Assembly: GCA_964342385.1 (NCBI GenBank)
Contig: CAYFGP010000009.1
Location: 25,175-89,174, forward strand
Source: Oceanospirillum sp964342385
GTDB taxonomy: Bacteria > Pseudomonadota > Gammaproteobacteria > Pseudomonadales > Halomonadaceae
Length of the DNA: 64,000 bases
Reading direction: 5' to 3'
Part shown: in pieces, positions 15,777-25,460 of the stretch
Numbering within the stretch: position 1 is the first letter of the stretch
Layout of the letters: the number at the start of each line of letters is the position of its first letter
Translations under genes and position numbers: made by a program
Notes under the pieces: model-generated
The model's input: only the letters and a program-made list of their open reading frames with translations
What the model was told of the DNA's origin: nothing
Database searches by the model: none

Positions 15777-18170
15777 CTATTTCTTTTTCTTACCGTGGAC
15801 TTTTTTGCGCAACCGATTTAGACGCTGCTGGATTTTACCGTAAAGGGTGTTTTTCGCATAACGTCCTTTTTCACTCAATTGTCCGGCAGGAATGCCAGTC
15901 ATCAGTTTAATCGCCTGACTGACATGCTCTACGGCATAAATAGCAAACCGCCCGTCTTTACAGGCTTTAACGATCTCATCTTTTAACATCAGGTTTTCAA
16001 CATTCTGCACTGGGATCACAACCCCTTGAGAACCCGTTAACCCTCTACTGACACAAGTATCAAAGAAGCCTTCAATCTTCTCATTCACACCGCCAATAGG
16101 CTGTACATCACCAAACTGATTGATTGAGCCAGTTACTGCAATTCCCTGATCTACCGGACTTTCTGCCATTGCAGACAACAAACAAACCAGCTCACCCAAA
16201 GAAGCACTGTCACCATCAACACCATGATAAGACTGCTCAAACACCAGACTAGCAGCCATAGGAATCGTATCACTGTGACCAAATAAAGCATTCAGGAAAG
16301 AGGTCAGGATCATAATGCCCTTGGAGTGCAAAGCACCGCCCAGCTGAACACTGCGTTCAATATCCAGCACCTCACCATTACCATAATGCACAGTTGCTGT
16401 AATACGACTGGGCTGCCCAAAGTCACTTTCGCCGATACGCAGGACTGTCAGGCCGTTCACCTGGCCGATTTTATCACCCGTGGTATCGATCAGAATAACC
16501 CCATCTTTAATGGAGTCGAACATACGCTCTTTAAGATGACCGGAACGATATTGCCGGCTGGCAATCGCCTCTCTTACCGCTGCATCATCAATAATGTCTT
16601 TATTTTCATTTCTGGCCCAGTAATCCGACTCACGCAGCAGGTGGTTCAGATCCGCAGCATTGAGTGACAGTCGCGCTTGGTGGTCAGCCTCACGGGAACC
16701 TTGCTCAATCACCGTCATAATCGCATCTTGATTCAGATGCAGCAGACCATCCTGCTCAACCATGGAACTAATCAGACGAGCGTACAACCACTGATTCTCT
16801 TTCGAGCGCGGCATATCACCTTCAAACTCGGCCAACACCTTAAACAGTTCAGCAAAATCAGGGTCATATTGTTGTAGAAGATAGTACTGCTCGGAATCTC
16901 CCAGCACAGCTACGGTTACATTCAACTCAATAGGCTCTGGTTCCAAACTAACACTGCCAGACAGCGTCAGCTGTTTTTCCAGAGTATCAATGCGCAGGCA
17001 ACCCGTTCTTAGTGCTAACTTCAGACCATCCCAAGCATAAGGCTGCTGCAGTAGTTTTCCTGCATCAATAATCAGAAAACCGCCATTAGCTTTGTGTAGC
17101 GCACCAGGACGAATCAGGGAGAAATCGGTAGCAACCGTGCCCATATAGGTGATATTTTCAACATTACCCACCAGATTATTATGGGTTGGCAGATCCTCAA
17201 TAATCAGTGGCGCACCCGTTTCAGGATCACAGGAGTTCATCACATTGACCTGATAGCGCGCTGGAATCTTATGATCAGGTGAAGCACGGGTCACAGCATC
17301 AGCATTTTCATCTTCTTCCAGGAAAATCTCGACATTTTCTACCAGATCTTTCTGTACTGCTTCCAGATAGGCATACACTCGCTCCTGGGCCTGATACTTA
17401 TCTTTTAATTCCACCAACCAGTGCTGTATGGCAGTCAAAGTGATCTGTTCATTTAACGCCTGCTGTTTTTCACGGCTCTCTTTTTCCAGGTGAGCCAGTT
17501 CCCGTAGAGCCGCTCGTAGCTCCTTGTCCATCTGCTCGATGCCGTTCTTAAACTTCTCCCGCTCTTCATCGGGCAGACTATTAAACTCTTTTACCGGATA
17601 GGGTTCACCCTCAGCATCCACCGGCATAAAGGAATAACCACCAGGGTTCTGGAGCACCAACTTCAGCTGATATTCTTCCGCCTTGGCCGCCACCTCTTTC
17701 AGCATATGTTCCTGAATATCGGAGAAATCTTCGCGAATCAGCTCAGCCTTCTCAACAAAGGCTTCCTGCTCAAAAGCAGAAGGAATCGCATGACGTAGTT
17801 CCTTAATCAGAGCTTCCATATCTTTTTTCAGCTCTGCCGCCATACCCGGTGGCAACTTCAGCGCCCAGGGTTTACGAGGAGAATCGAAGTTATTGACGTA
17901 ACACCAATCTGCTGGTGCCGACATTTCAGCCGCATGGGAGGACAAGAAGCGCTTTAACATAGTACGCTTCCCCAAACCGTTCTCCCCTACAGCAAAGAGG
18001 TTATAACCCTTTTTAGGAACTGCGATTGCAAAACGTACAGCCTGTTCAGCCCGTTGCTGACCAATAAAACGATCTAGTGGTTTGATCTGCCCGGTATGCT
18101 CACAGGGAAAGTTCTTTTTGATACACCGTTTTTTCAAACGCGAAACGGCTAAAGGCTTAGGTGCCTGCAT
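15777..18170 (-). CDS. Lon-like AAA+ ATP-dependent protease
   Basis: A 797-residue protein with an N-terminal AAA module, a long helical/coiled insertion (~residues 130-270) and a C-terminal Lon-type Ser-Lys protease domain. The nucleotide-binding loop reads GENGLGKRTMLKRFL, with Arg where Thr/Ser usually follows the Lys. The catalytic Ser is in YHGVDGDSASLGELV and the Lys in IGGVNEKIEGFF. There is no LAN substrate domain, so this is the YcbZ/LonB-like soluble branch (AAA_32), not housekeeping Lon. It is expected to degrade or remodel cytosolic proteins. AGGAG lies 6 nt before the ATG. The gene is divergent from a chemoreceptor across ~450 nt. Confidence 0.9.
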   Translation of the reverse strand: MQAPKPLAVSRLKKRCIKKNFPCEHTGQIKPLDRFIGQQRAEQAVRFAIAVPKKGYNLFAVGENGLGKRTMLKRFLSSHAAEMSAPADWCYVNNFDSPRKPWALKLPPGMAAELKKDMEALIKELRHAIPSAFEQEAFVEKAELIREDFSDIQEHMLKEVAAKAEEYQLKLVLQNPGGYSFMPVDAEGEPYPVKEFNSLPDEEREKFKNGIEQMDKELRAALRELAHLEKESREKQQALNEQITLTAIQHWLVELKDKYQAQERVYAYLEAVQKDLVENVEIFLEEDENADAVTRASPDHKIPARYQVNVMNSCDPETGAPLIIEDLPTHNNLVGNVENITYMGTVATDFSLIRPGALHKANGGFLIIDAGKLLQQPYAWDGLKLALRTGCLRIDTLEKQLTLSGSVSLEPEPIELNVTVAVLGDSEQYYLLQQYDPDFAELFKVLAEFEGDMPRSKENQWLYARLISSMVEQDGLLHLNQDAIMTVIEQGSREADHQARLSLNAADLNHLLRESDYWARNENKDIIDDAAVREAIASRQYRSGHLKERMFDSIKDGVILIDTTGDKIGQVNGLTVLRIGESDFGQPSRITATVHYGNGEVLDIERSVQLGGALHSKGIMILTSFLNALFGHSDTIPMAASLVFEQSYHGVDGDSASLGELVCLLSAMAESPVDQGIAVTGSINQFGDVQPIGGVNEKIEGFFDTCVSRGLTGSQGVVIPVQNVENLMLKDEIVKACKDGRFAIYAVEHVSQAIKLMTGIPAGQLSEKGRYAKNTLYGKIQQRLNRLRKKVHGKKKK

Positions 18171-18619
18171 AGAATTCTCCTAAAAAGCAAGCTGTATCAA
18201 TATATTATGCAACAGCCTAGCGAATTCAGCACATATTTGTAAGCGTCTATTTTTCAAAAAATTACTTTTATTTCCCAGACTTACCCCATCTAACAAACCG
18301 CCCTTGATGTGGCCAGATCAATAAAACCGCCTGTCACATTTACCTATCTCACAGCAGCAAAAAGCTTACGACTCTCGCATTAGGCTGCATCAGCCTTACG
18401 ATGTATTTACTTTTTGTTACAAAAGGTGTTCGCCTTTTGGCGGATATAGACTCATCAGACTTTTTGTTAAATTGGAGACTATAAATATTAAAAAAGTCAC
18501 CTTCCAATTAGCACTATTTGAACCTCCTTGGCTTGCCATTTAGATCAATATAATAAATTCAAAAGTGCCTGAACGAAGAGATGACAACCAACTCCCCATG
18601 AGCCAAACGTGGTACTCCA
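18171..18619 (+). other. 450-nt divergent intergenic region
   Basis: Holds the promoters of the Lon-like protease and of the first chemoreceptor. A short CGCCTTTTGGCG palindrome is visible near 18432-18443. I found no consensus sigma-28 or sigma-54 promoter and no small gene. Confidence 0.5.
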
Positions 18620-20257
18620 ATGACTCAAACACTCCGTTCAATCGGCATTAAATCCCGCATGGTACTCGTCCTGCTGGTTACTGTGCTTAGTATTGTCGCC
18701 TTGATGAGCTTCTCCCTGAAAACCAGCTATGAGATGCAGATTCGGGAGAAACAGCAAAAAACTCAGCATATGGTTGAATCTGTTATATCCATGGTTCAGC
18801 ACCAACACCAACTGTTCAAAGATGGCGAAAAAACAGAGCAGGAGGCTAAGAACTCTGCACTGAAAGCCGTCGAAAAACTCCGCTATAACAAGACAGATTA
18901 CTTCTGGGTGAATGATCTGGATGCCATCATGGTGATGCACCCGATCAAACCTGCCCTGAATGGTAAAAACCTATACGGTCTGAAAGACAAACAGGGTAAA
19001 CAATTCTTCAAAAACTTTGTTGATATCGTAAAAGCCAAGGGTGCAGGTAACGAAAGTTATCTATGGCCTAAACCAGGCTTTGAAGAACCGGTTGAAAAAG
19101 TTTCCTATGTGGAAGGCTTTAAACCCTGGGGTTGGGTGATCGGTACCGGTATCTATGTGGATGATGTAAAAGCGGAGTTCTGGAGCAATGCCTCTTCGCA
19201 AATTATTATTGCCGCTATCGGTTTAGGCATCACTATTCTGGTACTTTTCCTGATTGCCAGCAGTATTATCAATCCAATGGAAGAAGCCAACCGAGCCATG
19301 CATAACATCAGCCAGGGTGATGGTGATCTGACCCAACGCCTAAACACCTCCGGCAATGACGAAATGAGCCAACTGGCCCGAGCCTTTAATATGTTCGTGG
19401 ATCAGATTCAAAGCGTGATTAAAGAAGTAGACAATTCAACCCAGCGAGTAGCGGCTGCAGCCTCTCAGCTCTCCTCTACTACAGAGCAAACCACTCAAGT
19501 TATTACACGCCAAACCTCTGAGACCGACCATGTCGCTACTGCAATCAACGAGATGGCTGCAACCATTCATCAGGTTGCACAAAGCGCTCTGCAGGCAGCC
19601 AGCACTACCCGTGAAGCAGACTCACAAGCACAGGATGGCAAACAAAATATTCATGAGACAGCTCATACCGTGAGTTCACTTTCCGATGAAGTCGGCCGCG
19701 CCACAGAGGTCATCCAGCAGCTGGAAACCCAGGCAGAGAACATTTCCTCTGTACTGGATGTGATTGGCGGTATTGCCGAACAAACCAACCTACTAGCGCT
19801 TAATGCTGCGATTGAAGCGGCTCGTGCGGGTGAACAAGGCCGAGGCTTTGCCGTGGTTGCTGACGAGGTACGCACTTTGGCAAGCCGGACCCAGGAAAGC
19901 ACTCATGAAATCGAACAGATGATTGAGCAACTGCAAGCCGGTGCCAAACAAGCGGTAACCGTGATGGAAAACAGCCGCACCAGCACTCAGGTCACAGCTG
20001 ATAAAGCGATGGCAACACAGGGAGCACTGGACACCATCTCTGCATCCATTCAGGGTGTGAACGATATGATCACTCAGATCGCCAGCGCTGCTGAACAGCA
20101 GTCATCAGTAGCAGAAGAGATCAATCGCAACGTGGTGAATATCGTTAACCTTTCCAACGACACTGCGCAAGCATCTGAGCAAACCAGCCAGGCCAGTGCA
20201 GAACTAAACACTCTGGCAGAGCAACTGAAGCTACTGGTACACCGCTTCAAGATCTAA
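18620..20257 (+). CDS. methyl-accepting chemotaxis protein with single Cache (sCache_2) sensor
   Basis: A 545-residue receptor: TM1 near residues 14-30, a periplasmic Cache domain with the typical TDYFWVNDLDAIMVMHP and PWGWVIGTGIYVDDV motifs, TM2 near residues 195-215 (IIIAAIGLGITILVLFLIAS), a HAMP linker (IINPMEEANRAMHNISQGDGD) and a cytoplasmic signalling domain with the hairpin tip GIAEQTNLLALNAAIEAARAGEQGRGFAVVADEVR (positions only partly quoted across two segments). sCache_2 receptors usually detect small organic acids. The SD is weak. It shares its tip nearly word for word with the receptor encoded ~300 nt downstream, but the sensor domain is different. Confidence 0.93.
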   Translation: MTQTLRSIGIKSRMVLVLLVTVLSIVALMSFSLKTSYEMQIREKQQKTQHMVESVISMVQHQHQLFKDGEKTEQEAKNSALKAVEKLRYNKTDYFWVNDLDAIMVMHPIKPALNGKNLYGLKDKQGKQFFKNFVDIVKAKGAGNESYLWPKPGFEEPVEKVSYVEGFKPWGWVIGTGIYVDDVKAEFWSNASSQIIIAAIGLGITILVLFLIASSIINPMEEANRAMHNISQGDGDLTQRLNTSGNDEMSQLARAFNMFVDQIQSVIKEVDNSTQRVAAAASQLSSTTEQTTQVITRQTSETDHVATAINEMAATIHQVAQSALQAASTTREADSQAQDGKQNIHETAHTVSSLSDEVGRATEVIQQLETQAENISSVLDVIGGIAEQTNLLALNAAIEAARAGEQGRGFAVVADEVRTLASRTQESTHEIEQMIEQLQAGAKQAVTVMENSRTSTQVTADKAMATQGALDTISASIQGVNDMITQIASAAEQQSSVAEEINRNVVNIVNLSNDTAQASEQTSQASAELNTLAEQLKLLVHRFKI

Positions 20258-20289
20258 CCCGCAAGCAGCCTAAACCACTTCCCCTTACC

Positions 20290-20318
20290 GGCCCTAACAT
20301 TTCGTTAGGGCCTTTTTA
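20290..20318 (+). terminator. rho-independent terminator after the Cache chemoreceptor
   Basis: Perfect 9-bp stem GGCCCTAAC/GTTAGGGCC with a 5-nt loop, followed by TTTTTATT. Confidence 0.92.
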
Positions 20319-20572
20319 TTTGTCGAAACAACTGTGAGCTACTGGTTAATAACAAAAAACCACACAAAGCCTAAGCCAAATTAATCGACCGCATGATAAA
20401 ATTTTTTATAATACAACACATTAGCGTCAACATTATTACAACCTATACCTAAAGCGACAGAATAAAGGCTAAAAAACAACCCTGCATCCCCATCACTCAT
20501 TAGTCAGTCGGTGGAGAAGCAAAACAATACTTTGCTTAGGTATACCACTTTCTCTAGGACACAGGGCTAAGT

Positions 20573-22171
20573 ATGCTGAACTCCATTGCGAACCTTATCG
20601 ATAGCTCCTTGCGCATTTGCGGCGCCAGAAGCCTGAACTCCCAATTTTTACTCTCCTATGCATTGATTTTCCTGCTAGCTATCGCTTCTGGCGTCTCGCT
20701 TTATCTCAGCATGGCAATCAACCCTCAGACCATTAATATCGCAGGCCGCCAGCGCATGCTCAGCCAGAAGATCGCCAAAGAAGCGATGCTGGTTGCCGCT
20801 CAGGTAGAAAACAAAAGCTCTCTGCAAAAAACCATGCAGCTGTTTGAACGCTCCCATAAAGATATCGTCAACGGTAACACTGAATTGGGTATGAACCCAA
20901 TCACAGACAGCACCATTCTGGCTCAGATGCAGCAAGTCGACAGCTTATGGCGCACTTATAAGGGCGTGATTAACCGCTATGTCGATAATCCAACAGCAGA
21001 ACTGACCCAGGAGATTAAGAAGCAATCCCCTGTGGTACTGAAAGAAATGAACAAAGCGGTTGTTATGATGACCAAGGCCGCCAATGCCACCATGAAACAG
21101 ATGCTGATGACCGCCTTTGTCTGCGTATTGGTGATTGTATTTCTGGTCGTAATGGGTCGGGTATTTGGACTGAGACAACTAATGGACAATATCACCCGCT
21201 TGCAGAAGCGCCTGTCTCATGTGGGTCAGGGTGATTTTACTCACCGCTTCAACATCACTCATACCGATAATGAAGTCGGTAAAATGTTTGCCGCATATAA
21301 CAACATGATCGAACAAGTCAGCACCCTTGTACAAAACGCCCGTCAAGCCGCAGAAAGAACCAGCAGCCACAGTAAAAGCGTAGTAAAAGCGACCAATGAT
21401 GCAGAAGCCGGTGTAGATCGCCAGTACAACGACATTGATCAAGTAGCAACTGCGATGAACGAAATGAGCGCTACGGTTAACGAAGTCGCTCAGAATGCCG
21501 TTCAGGCAGCGGAAGCCGCCCGTACTGCAGACGAACAGGCCCGAGGTGGTATGAAGGTAGTCCAATCCGCTGTCAACCAGATCCAACAGATGGTAAGCCA
21601 GCTAGGAGATACCTCCTGTGTACTGGACAAACTGGAAGCCGAGTCTGAAGAAATTGGCAAAGTGCTGGAGGTAATCACAGGTATTGCCGAACAAACCAAC
21701 CTGCTGGCACTGAATGCTGCCATTGAAGCCGCCCGGGCCGGTGAACAAGGCCGAGGTTTTGCGGTAGTTGCCGATGAAGTGCGTACCCTGGCCCAACGCA
21801 CCCAGGAATCCACGGAAGAGATCAAACAGATTATTGAACGCCTGCAAAGCCAGGCTCGCAATGCTGTAAGCTCCATGGAGCAAAGCTCTGAATTAGCCAG
21901 CACCAGTGTTTCTCAGGCAGAAGAAGCTGCTGCTGCACTAGAGCATATCGCCACCGCCGTCGATAGCATCAATTCTATGAATACCATGATTGCGACAGCG
22001 GCTGAAGAGCAAAGCCAGGTAGCGGAAGATATTGATCAACGTATTGTCAGTATCGCCGATGTAGCCGAGAAAACCCGTAATGACACCACCGAAGTGGTAC
22101 AAGCAACAGAGCAAATTGAAAGAGAAGTGGAAGACCTAGAAAAATTAATTAAGCAATTCAAAACTGCTTAA
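20573..22171 (+). CDS. methyl-accepting chemotaxis protein with PilJ/NarX-type N-terminal sensor
   Basis: A 532-residue receptor. TM1 is around residues 24-47. The periplasmic region begins NPQTINIAGRQRMLSQKIAK, the hallmark of the PilJ-type N-terminal domain, related to the nitrate-binding P-box of NarX/NarQ. TM2 is near residues 178-196 (MTAFVCVLVIVFLVVMGRVF), followed by HAMP and the MCP signalling domain, whose tip is GIAEQTNLLALNAAIEAA. Nitrate or nitrite is a plausible ligand by family, but this is inference. No pil or nar genes are nearby. The preceding chemoreceptor ends 315 nt upstream and has its own terminator, so the two are separately transcribed. Confidence 0.92.
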   Translation: MLNSIANLIDSSLRICGARSLNSQFLLSYALIFLLAIASGVSLYLSMAINPQTINIAGRQRMLSQKIAKEAMLVAAQVENKSSLQKTMQLFERSHKDIVNGNTELGMNPITDSTILAQMQQVDSLWRTYKGVINRYVDNPTAELTQEIKKQSPVVLKEMNKAVVMMTKAANATMKQMLMTAFVCVLVIVFLVVMGRVFGLRQLMDNITRLQKRLSHVGQGDFTHRFNITHTDNEVGKMFAAYNNMIEQVSTLVQNARQAAERTSSHSKSVVKATNDAEAGVDRQYNDIDQVATAMNEMSATVNEVAQNAVQAAEAARTADEQARGGMKVVQSAVNQIQQMVSQLGDTSCVLDKLEAESEEIGKVLEVITGIAEQTNLLALNAAIEAARAGEQGRGFAVVADEVRTLAQRTQESTEEIKQIIERLQSQARNAVSSMEQSSELASTSVSQAEEAAAALEHIATAVDSINSMNTMIATAAEEQSQVAEDIDQRIVSIADVAEKTRNDTTEVVQATEQIEREVEDLEKLIKQFKTA

Positions 22172-22238
22172 AACTGCGTACAATCCAGTTCGCAATTTCT
22201 GATTCATTGGTGATAATGATTCAGACAACTGTTTTCTC

Positions 22239-22279
22239 AGCCCGTATATAACACCTTGTTATTGCGGGCTTTTATTTTT
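22239..22279 (+). terminator. rho-independent terminator after the PilJ-type chemoreceptor
   Basis: AGCCCG (22239-22244) pairs with CGGGCT (22265-22270), with an inner ATAACA/GTTAT stem, followed by TTTATTTTTC. Confidence 0.85.
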
Positions 22280-22563
22280 CTTTCTGCATCTGCGATGCGC
22301 ACTTTGCGTCTCGGCTATGCAACACGAGCGCTTTTGTATCAGCATTCTAATGAGCGTGAAAATTTCTCTGAAAAAACTTCCTGCACTTCTGAAAACAGCG
22401 TCTACACTCAATTTTGTACACCCGAACGCCAAGCACTCAAATGGAAGCATCTCTTCAATAAAGCGCTGTATTTTTCAGAGGCTAACAAGAGAAACTGAAA
22501 GACTTTTGTTTAAGTGCGCATAACAAAAAAACAAGACTGTACATTAAGCAGGAGATACACCAT

Positions 22564-22833
22564 ATGCTGACTTTTGAAGATACCGTTGGCCTGAGCGATT
22601 TATCTGAAGGTGAAGTACTGGCTATTGCCGAGCATGAGCACACTGCACCTATTATCGCCTCTGGAATCGGCTCATTTCTGATGCAACATCATGGAGAACA
22701 AGTGATTAGTCAATACATCCTGGAAGACCTGACCCGAGCCCAGCGCCACGGTGACTACCAACATCAAGCAGATCTAATGAAAGTGCTGACTCACTTTCTG
22801 GAAGAACACCCAATTCAGGGACATTCACACTAG
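22564..22833 (+). CDS. small acidic conserved hypothetical protein
   Basis: An 89-residue soluble protein rich in Glu and His (MLTFEDTVGLSDLSEGEVL, AEHEHTAPIIASGIGSF, HFLEEHPIQGHSH). GCAGGAG lies ~9 nt before the ATG and a strong terminator follows ~110 nt downstream, so it is a well-framed monocistronic gene. It reads as all-alpha, with one helix DLTRAQRHGDYQHQADLMKV. I believe similar short ORFs occur in other marine gammaproteobacteria but cannot name a family or function. The His content, especially the GHSH tail, may hint at metal binding; this is speculation. Confidence 0.72.
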   Translation: MLTFEDTVGLSDLSEGEVLAIAEHEHTAPIIASGIGSFLMQHHGEQVISQYILEDLTRAQRHGDYQHQADLMKVLTHFLEEHPIQGHSH

Positions 22834-22946
22834 ACGTTCCCCATTCTCCAATTGTCTGTATTAAAAATTTTCCAGTGTTGACTGACATGCTAACAGCAAC
22901 AGATACAGATCGATGAAAACCGCTTTTCTCTAATCCGTTTCGTTTT

Positions 22947-22977
22947 AAGCCGGCAGCCGTGCCGGCTTCTTTTTTTA
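22947..22977 (+). terminator. rho-independent terminator after the small hypothetical gene
   Basis: AAGCCGGCA and TGCCGGCTT form a perfect GC-rich stem followed by C and T7. Confidence 0.92.
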
Positions 22978-23129
22978 ATCTATTTTATCTATAGAGCTCT
23001 ACCATCCACTGCCATACCTATCTGTTAACTCTTGCAGCCTCAGAGCAAATCTTGCCTCCAGCCTCCCCTATGGTAAACTGCCCGCCAATTCCTTCTGTTA
23101 TCTCTTTTCTGCCAGACCTTCGATTTCCT

Positions 23130-24161
23130 ATGTCAAAACCTTTAAGCCATCACCGCCGTTTCTCCATTGCACCCATGTTAGATTGGACTGATAAACACTA
23201 TCGCTACTTTGCCCGCATTCTGAGCAAAGAGGCGCTACTGTTTAGCGAAATGGTCACCACAGGCGCTATCCTGTTCGGCCAAAACCCTGAACGCTTTCTG
23301 GCTTACAACGACGAAGAGCATCCATTGGCCCTACAACTGGGCGGCAGCAATCCGGAAGATCTGGCTAAATGCACCAAGATTGCCGATGAATTTGGCTATG
23401 ACGAAATCAACCTGAATGTGGGCTGCCCTAGTGATCGGGTGCAAAACAACATGATTGGTGCTTGCCTGATGGGTCATGCAGATCTGGTAGCAGAGTGTAT
23501 CAGCGCGATGCGCTCGGTAACCGATAAAGCGGTCAGCGTAAAATGTCGTATCGGTATCGATGATCAGGAACCAGAAGAGATATTACCTAAGTTTATCGAA
23601 ACAGTTGCCGCTACAGGTTGTACCAGCTTTACACTTCACGCCCGTAAGGCCTGGCTGCAGGGCTTAAGCCCGAAAGAAAACCGGGAGATACCACCGCTGG
23701 ACTATGATCTGGTCTACCGCATGAAACAGGCCTACCCAGAACTGGAAGTCTCAATCAACGGCGGTATTAAGACCTTTGCTGAGATGGAACAACACCTGCA
23801 ACACGTTGATGGCGTGATGGTAGGACGAGAAGCCTATCAGAACCCTTATCTGCTGGCAGAAGCCGATCAGAAGCTGTTTGGCTCTGATCGTCCTGTGATC
23901 TCACGCCACCAAGCTATCGAGCAGATGCTAGATTATATCGAGCGGCAGATGAGCCAGGATGTGTACTTGGGTCACATTAGTCGCCATATACTAGGTATTT
24001 TCCAGGGCTGCCCTGGAGGCCGTAAGTTCCGCCGCTATATCAGCGAAAACGCTTACAAACCAGGCGCTGGGCCTGAAGTTGTCAGAGAAGCACTGGCACT
24101 GGTATCGGAACAGGCCATTCTGGATCAGGCGTTTAAAGCTCAAATGGCGATGGCAGAGTAG
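23130..24161 (+). CDS. dusA: tRNA-dihydrouridine(20/20a) synthase DusA
   Basis: Reduces U20/U20a of tRNA with FMN and NADPH. The family motif FSIAPMLDWTDKHYRYFAR is at the N-terminus, the catalytic Cys is in NLNVGCPSDRVQ, FMN-binding residues are in TLHARKAWLQGLSPKENR, and the SINGGIKT strand is intact. I place the start at the ATG at 23130 (MSKPLSHHRRF), as in the family; the frame is open 26 codons further upstream, with no SD-supported start. The downstream order dusA-tal-STAS-PP2C-PilZ-mlaA matches what I recall of Pseudomonas aeruginosa. Confidence 0.94.
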   Translation: MSKPLSHHRRFSIAPMLDWTDKHYRYFARILSKEALLFSEMVTTGAILFGQNPERFLAYNDEEHPLALQLGGSNPEDLAKCTKIADEFGYDEINLNVGCPSDRVQNNMIGACLMGHADLVAECISAMRSVTDKAVSVKCRIGIDDQEPEEILPKFIETVAATGCTSFTLHARKAWLQGLSPKENREIPPLDYDLVYRMKQAYPELEVSINGGIKTFAEMEQHLQHVDGVMVGREAYQNPYLLAEADQKLFGSDRPVISRHQAIEQMLDYIERQMSQDVYLGHISRHILGIFQGCPGGRKFRRYISENAYKPGAGPEVVREALALVSEQAILDQAFKAQMAMAE

Positions 24162-24336
24162 AACGAGTACGACTGACAGCTCATTTTTAAGTTTGCTATG
24201 CCTTGGATTATAAAGTTAGTTGCAGAAAGTTTTAGCGATGGGTTTACAAGCGACTCCTGTCTACCTTAGTGTTATTGCAGGGAACTGATTTTCTCTTTAA
24301 AAACAAGAGACTCATCGATTGCAGGACACTATAGCT

Positions 24337-25287
24337 ATGCCAAGCAAACTGGAACAACTCCGCCAAATGACCGTTGTGGTTGCCGATACCGGTGATATTG
24401 ATGCCATCCGGGATTTACAACCACAAGACGCGACAACCAATCCTTCTCTGGTACTCAAGGTTGCCGATAAACCTCAGTATCAACTCTTATTAAAGGAGGC
24501 GATGGAGAAGGCTCGCCAGGAGAGCTTGGACCCGGCCCAACAACTGGCTTATGCCGTAGACCGCGCCTCTGTGGCCATTGGTGCCGAGATCAATCAGATC
24601 ATCCCCGGTTATATCTCTACTGAAGTCAGTGCCAAACTGTCTTTTGATATTCGTGGTACTGTTGAAAAAGCACGCCGTCTGATTCAGCTCTATCAGGAAA
24701 AAGGTATTAGCCGTGATCGCGTACTGATTAAGATCGCCTCTACCTGGGAAGGCATTAAAGCGGCTGAGATTCTGGAAAAAGAGGGTATCCACTGCAACCT
24801 GACACTGCTGTTTGCGATGCCTCAAGCCGTTGCATGTGCAGAAGCAGGCACTACGCTAATCTCACCTTTTGTTGGTCGTATTCTGGACTGGTACAAAACA
24901 GCTCAACCAGATGAAGACTGGAGCGGTGCAAACGATCCAGGTGTATGCTCAGTACAGAAGATCTATCAGTACTACAAAGAGCACGGCTACCAAACCATCG
25001 TGATGGGTGCCAGTTTCCGCAATACCGATGAAATTGAACACCTGGCAGACTGTGATCGCCTGACTATCAGCCCGGCACTGTTGGAGCAATTGGCAGCGGA
25101 TCAAGGCGAGCTACAGCAAGTACTGAAGCCTGAAGCAGCCCGCGGTCAACAACCTCAACCACTAGATGAAGCGACGTTCCGTTGGCAGATGAATCAAGAT
25201 GCGATGGCAACCGAAAAGCTGGCCCAGGGTATTAGCCAGTTTGCAGCGGATCAGGATAAGCTAGAAGCGTTACTGGCAGAACTTTAA
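24337..25287 (+). CDS. tal: transaldolase
   Basis: Pentose-phosphate enzyme transferring dihydroxyacetone units between sugar phosphates. The TalB-type N-terminus (SKLEQLRQMTVVVADTGDI), TTNPSLVLK loop, Schiff-base Lys in RVLIKIASTWEGIKAA and the ISPFVGRILDWYK phosphate-site motif are present. The ATG at 24337 has GCAGGA 10 nt upstream; the frame's earlier TTG at 24319 does not. The length of 316 residues matches E. coli TalB (317). Confidence 0.96.
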   Translation: MPSKLEQLRQMTVVVADTGDIDAIRDLQPQDATTNPSLVLKVADKPQYQLLLKEAMEKARQESLDPAQQLAYAVDRASVAIGAEINQIIPGYISTEVSAKLSFDIRGTVEKARRLIQLYQEKGISRDRVLIKIASTWEGIKAAEILEKEGIHCNLTLLFAMPQAVACAEAGTTLISPFVGRILDWYKTAQPDEDWSGANDPGVCSVQKIYQYYKEHGYQTIVMGASFRNTDEIEHLADCDRLTISPALLEQLAADQGELQQVLKPEAARGQQPQPLDEATFRWQMNQDAMATEKLAQGISQFAADQDKLEALLAEL

Positions 25288-25335
25288 CTCCGCAGCGTCT
25301 CTTTTATCCTCTCTGAAATCCAAATAATCAGTGCA

Positions 25336-25372
25336 ATAAAAAACCCTTAGGGAAAATAAACTTCCCTAAGGG
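25336..25372 (-). terminator. rho-independent terminator of the STAS/PP2C unit
   Basis: CCCTTAGGGAA and TTCCCTAAGGG form a perfect stem. The T-run (T6) follows only when read leftward, so it ends the minus-strand STAS operon and not tal. Confidence 0.9.
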
Positions 25373-25460
25373 CTCTACATTCTCTCAGACCATCAGCCTT
25401 TGCCAATATAACCAATCACTATGTATCAGCAGATCCAGGCATACCAGGTTATAAAATAAC

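Noticed and set aside
22256..22498. 80-codon + strand ORF after the second chemoreceptor
   Set aside because: It starts in the terminator of the chemoreceptor gene and has no SD or recognisable motif.
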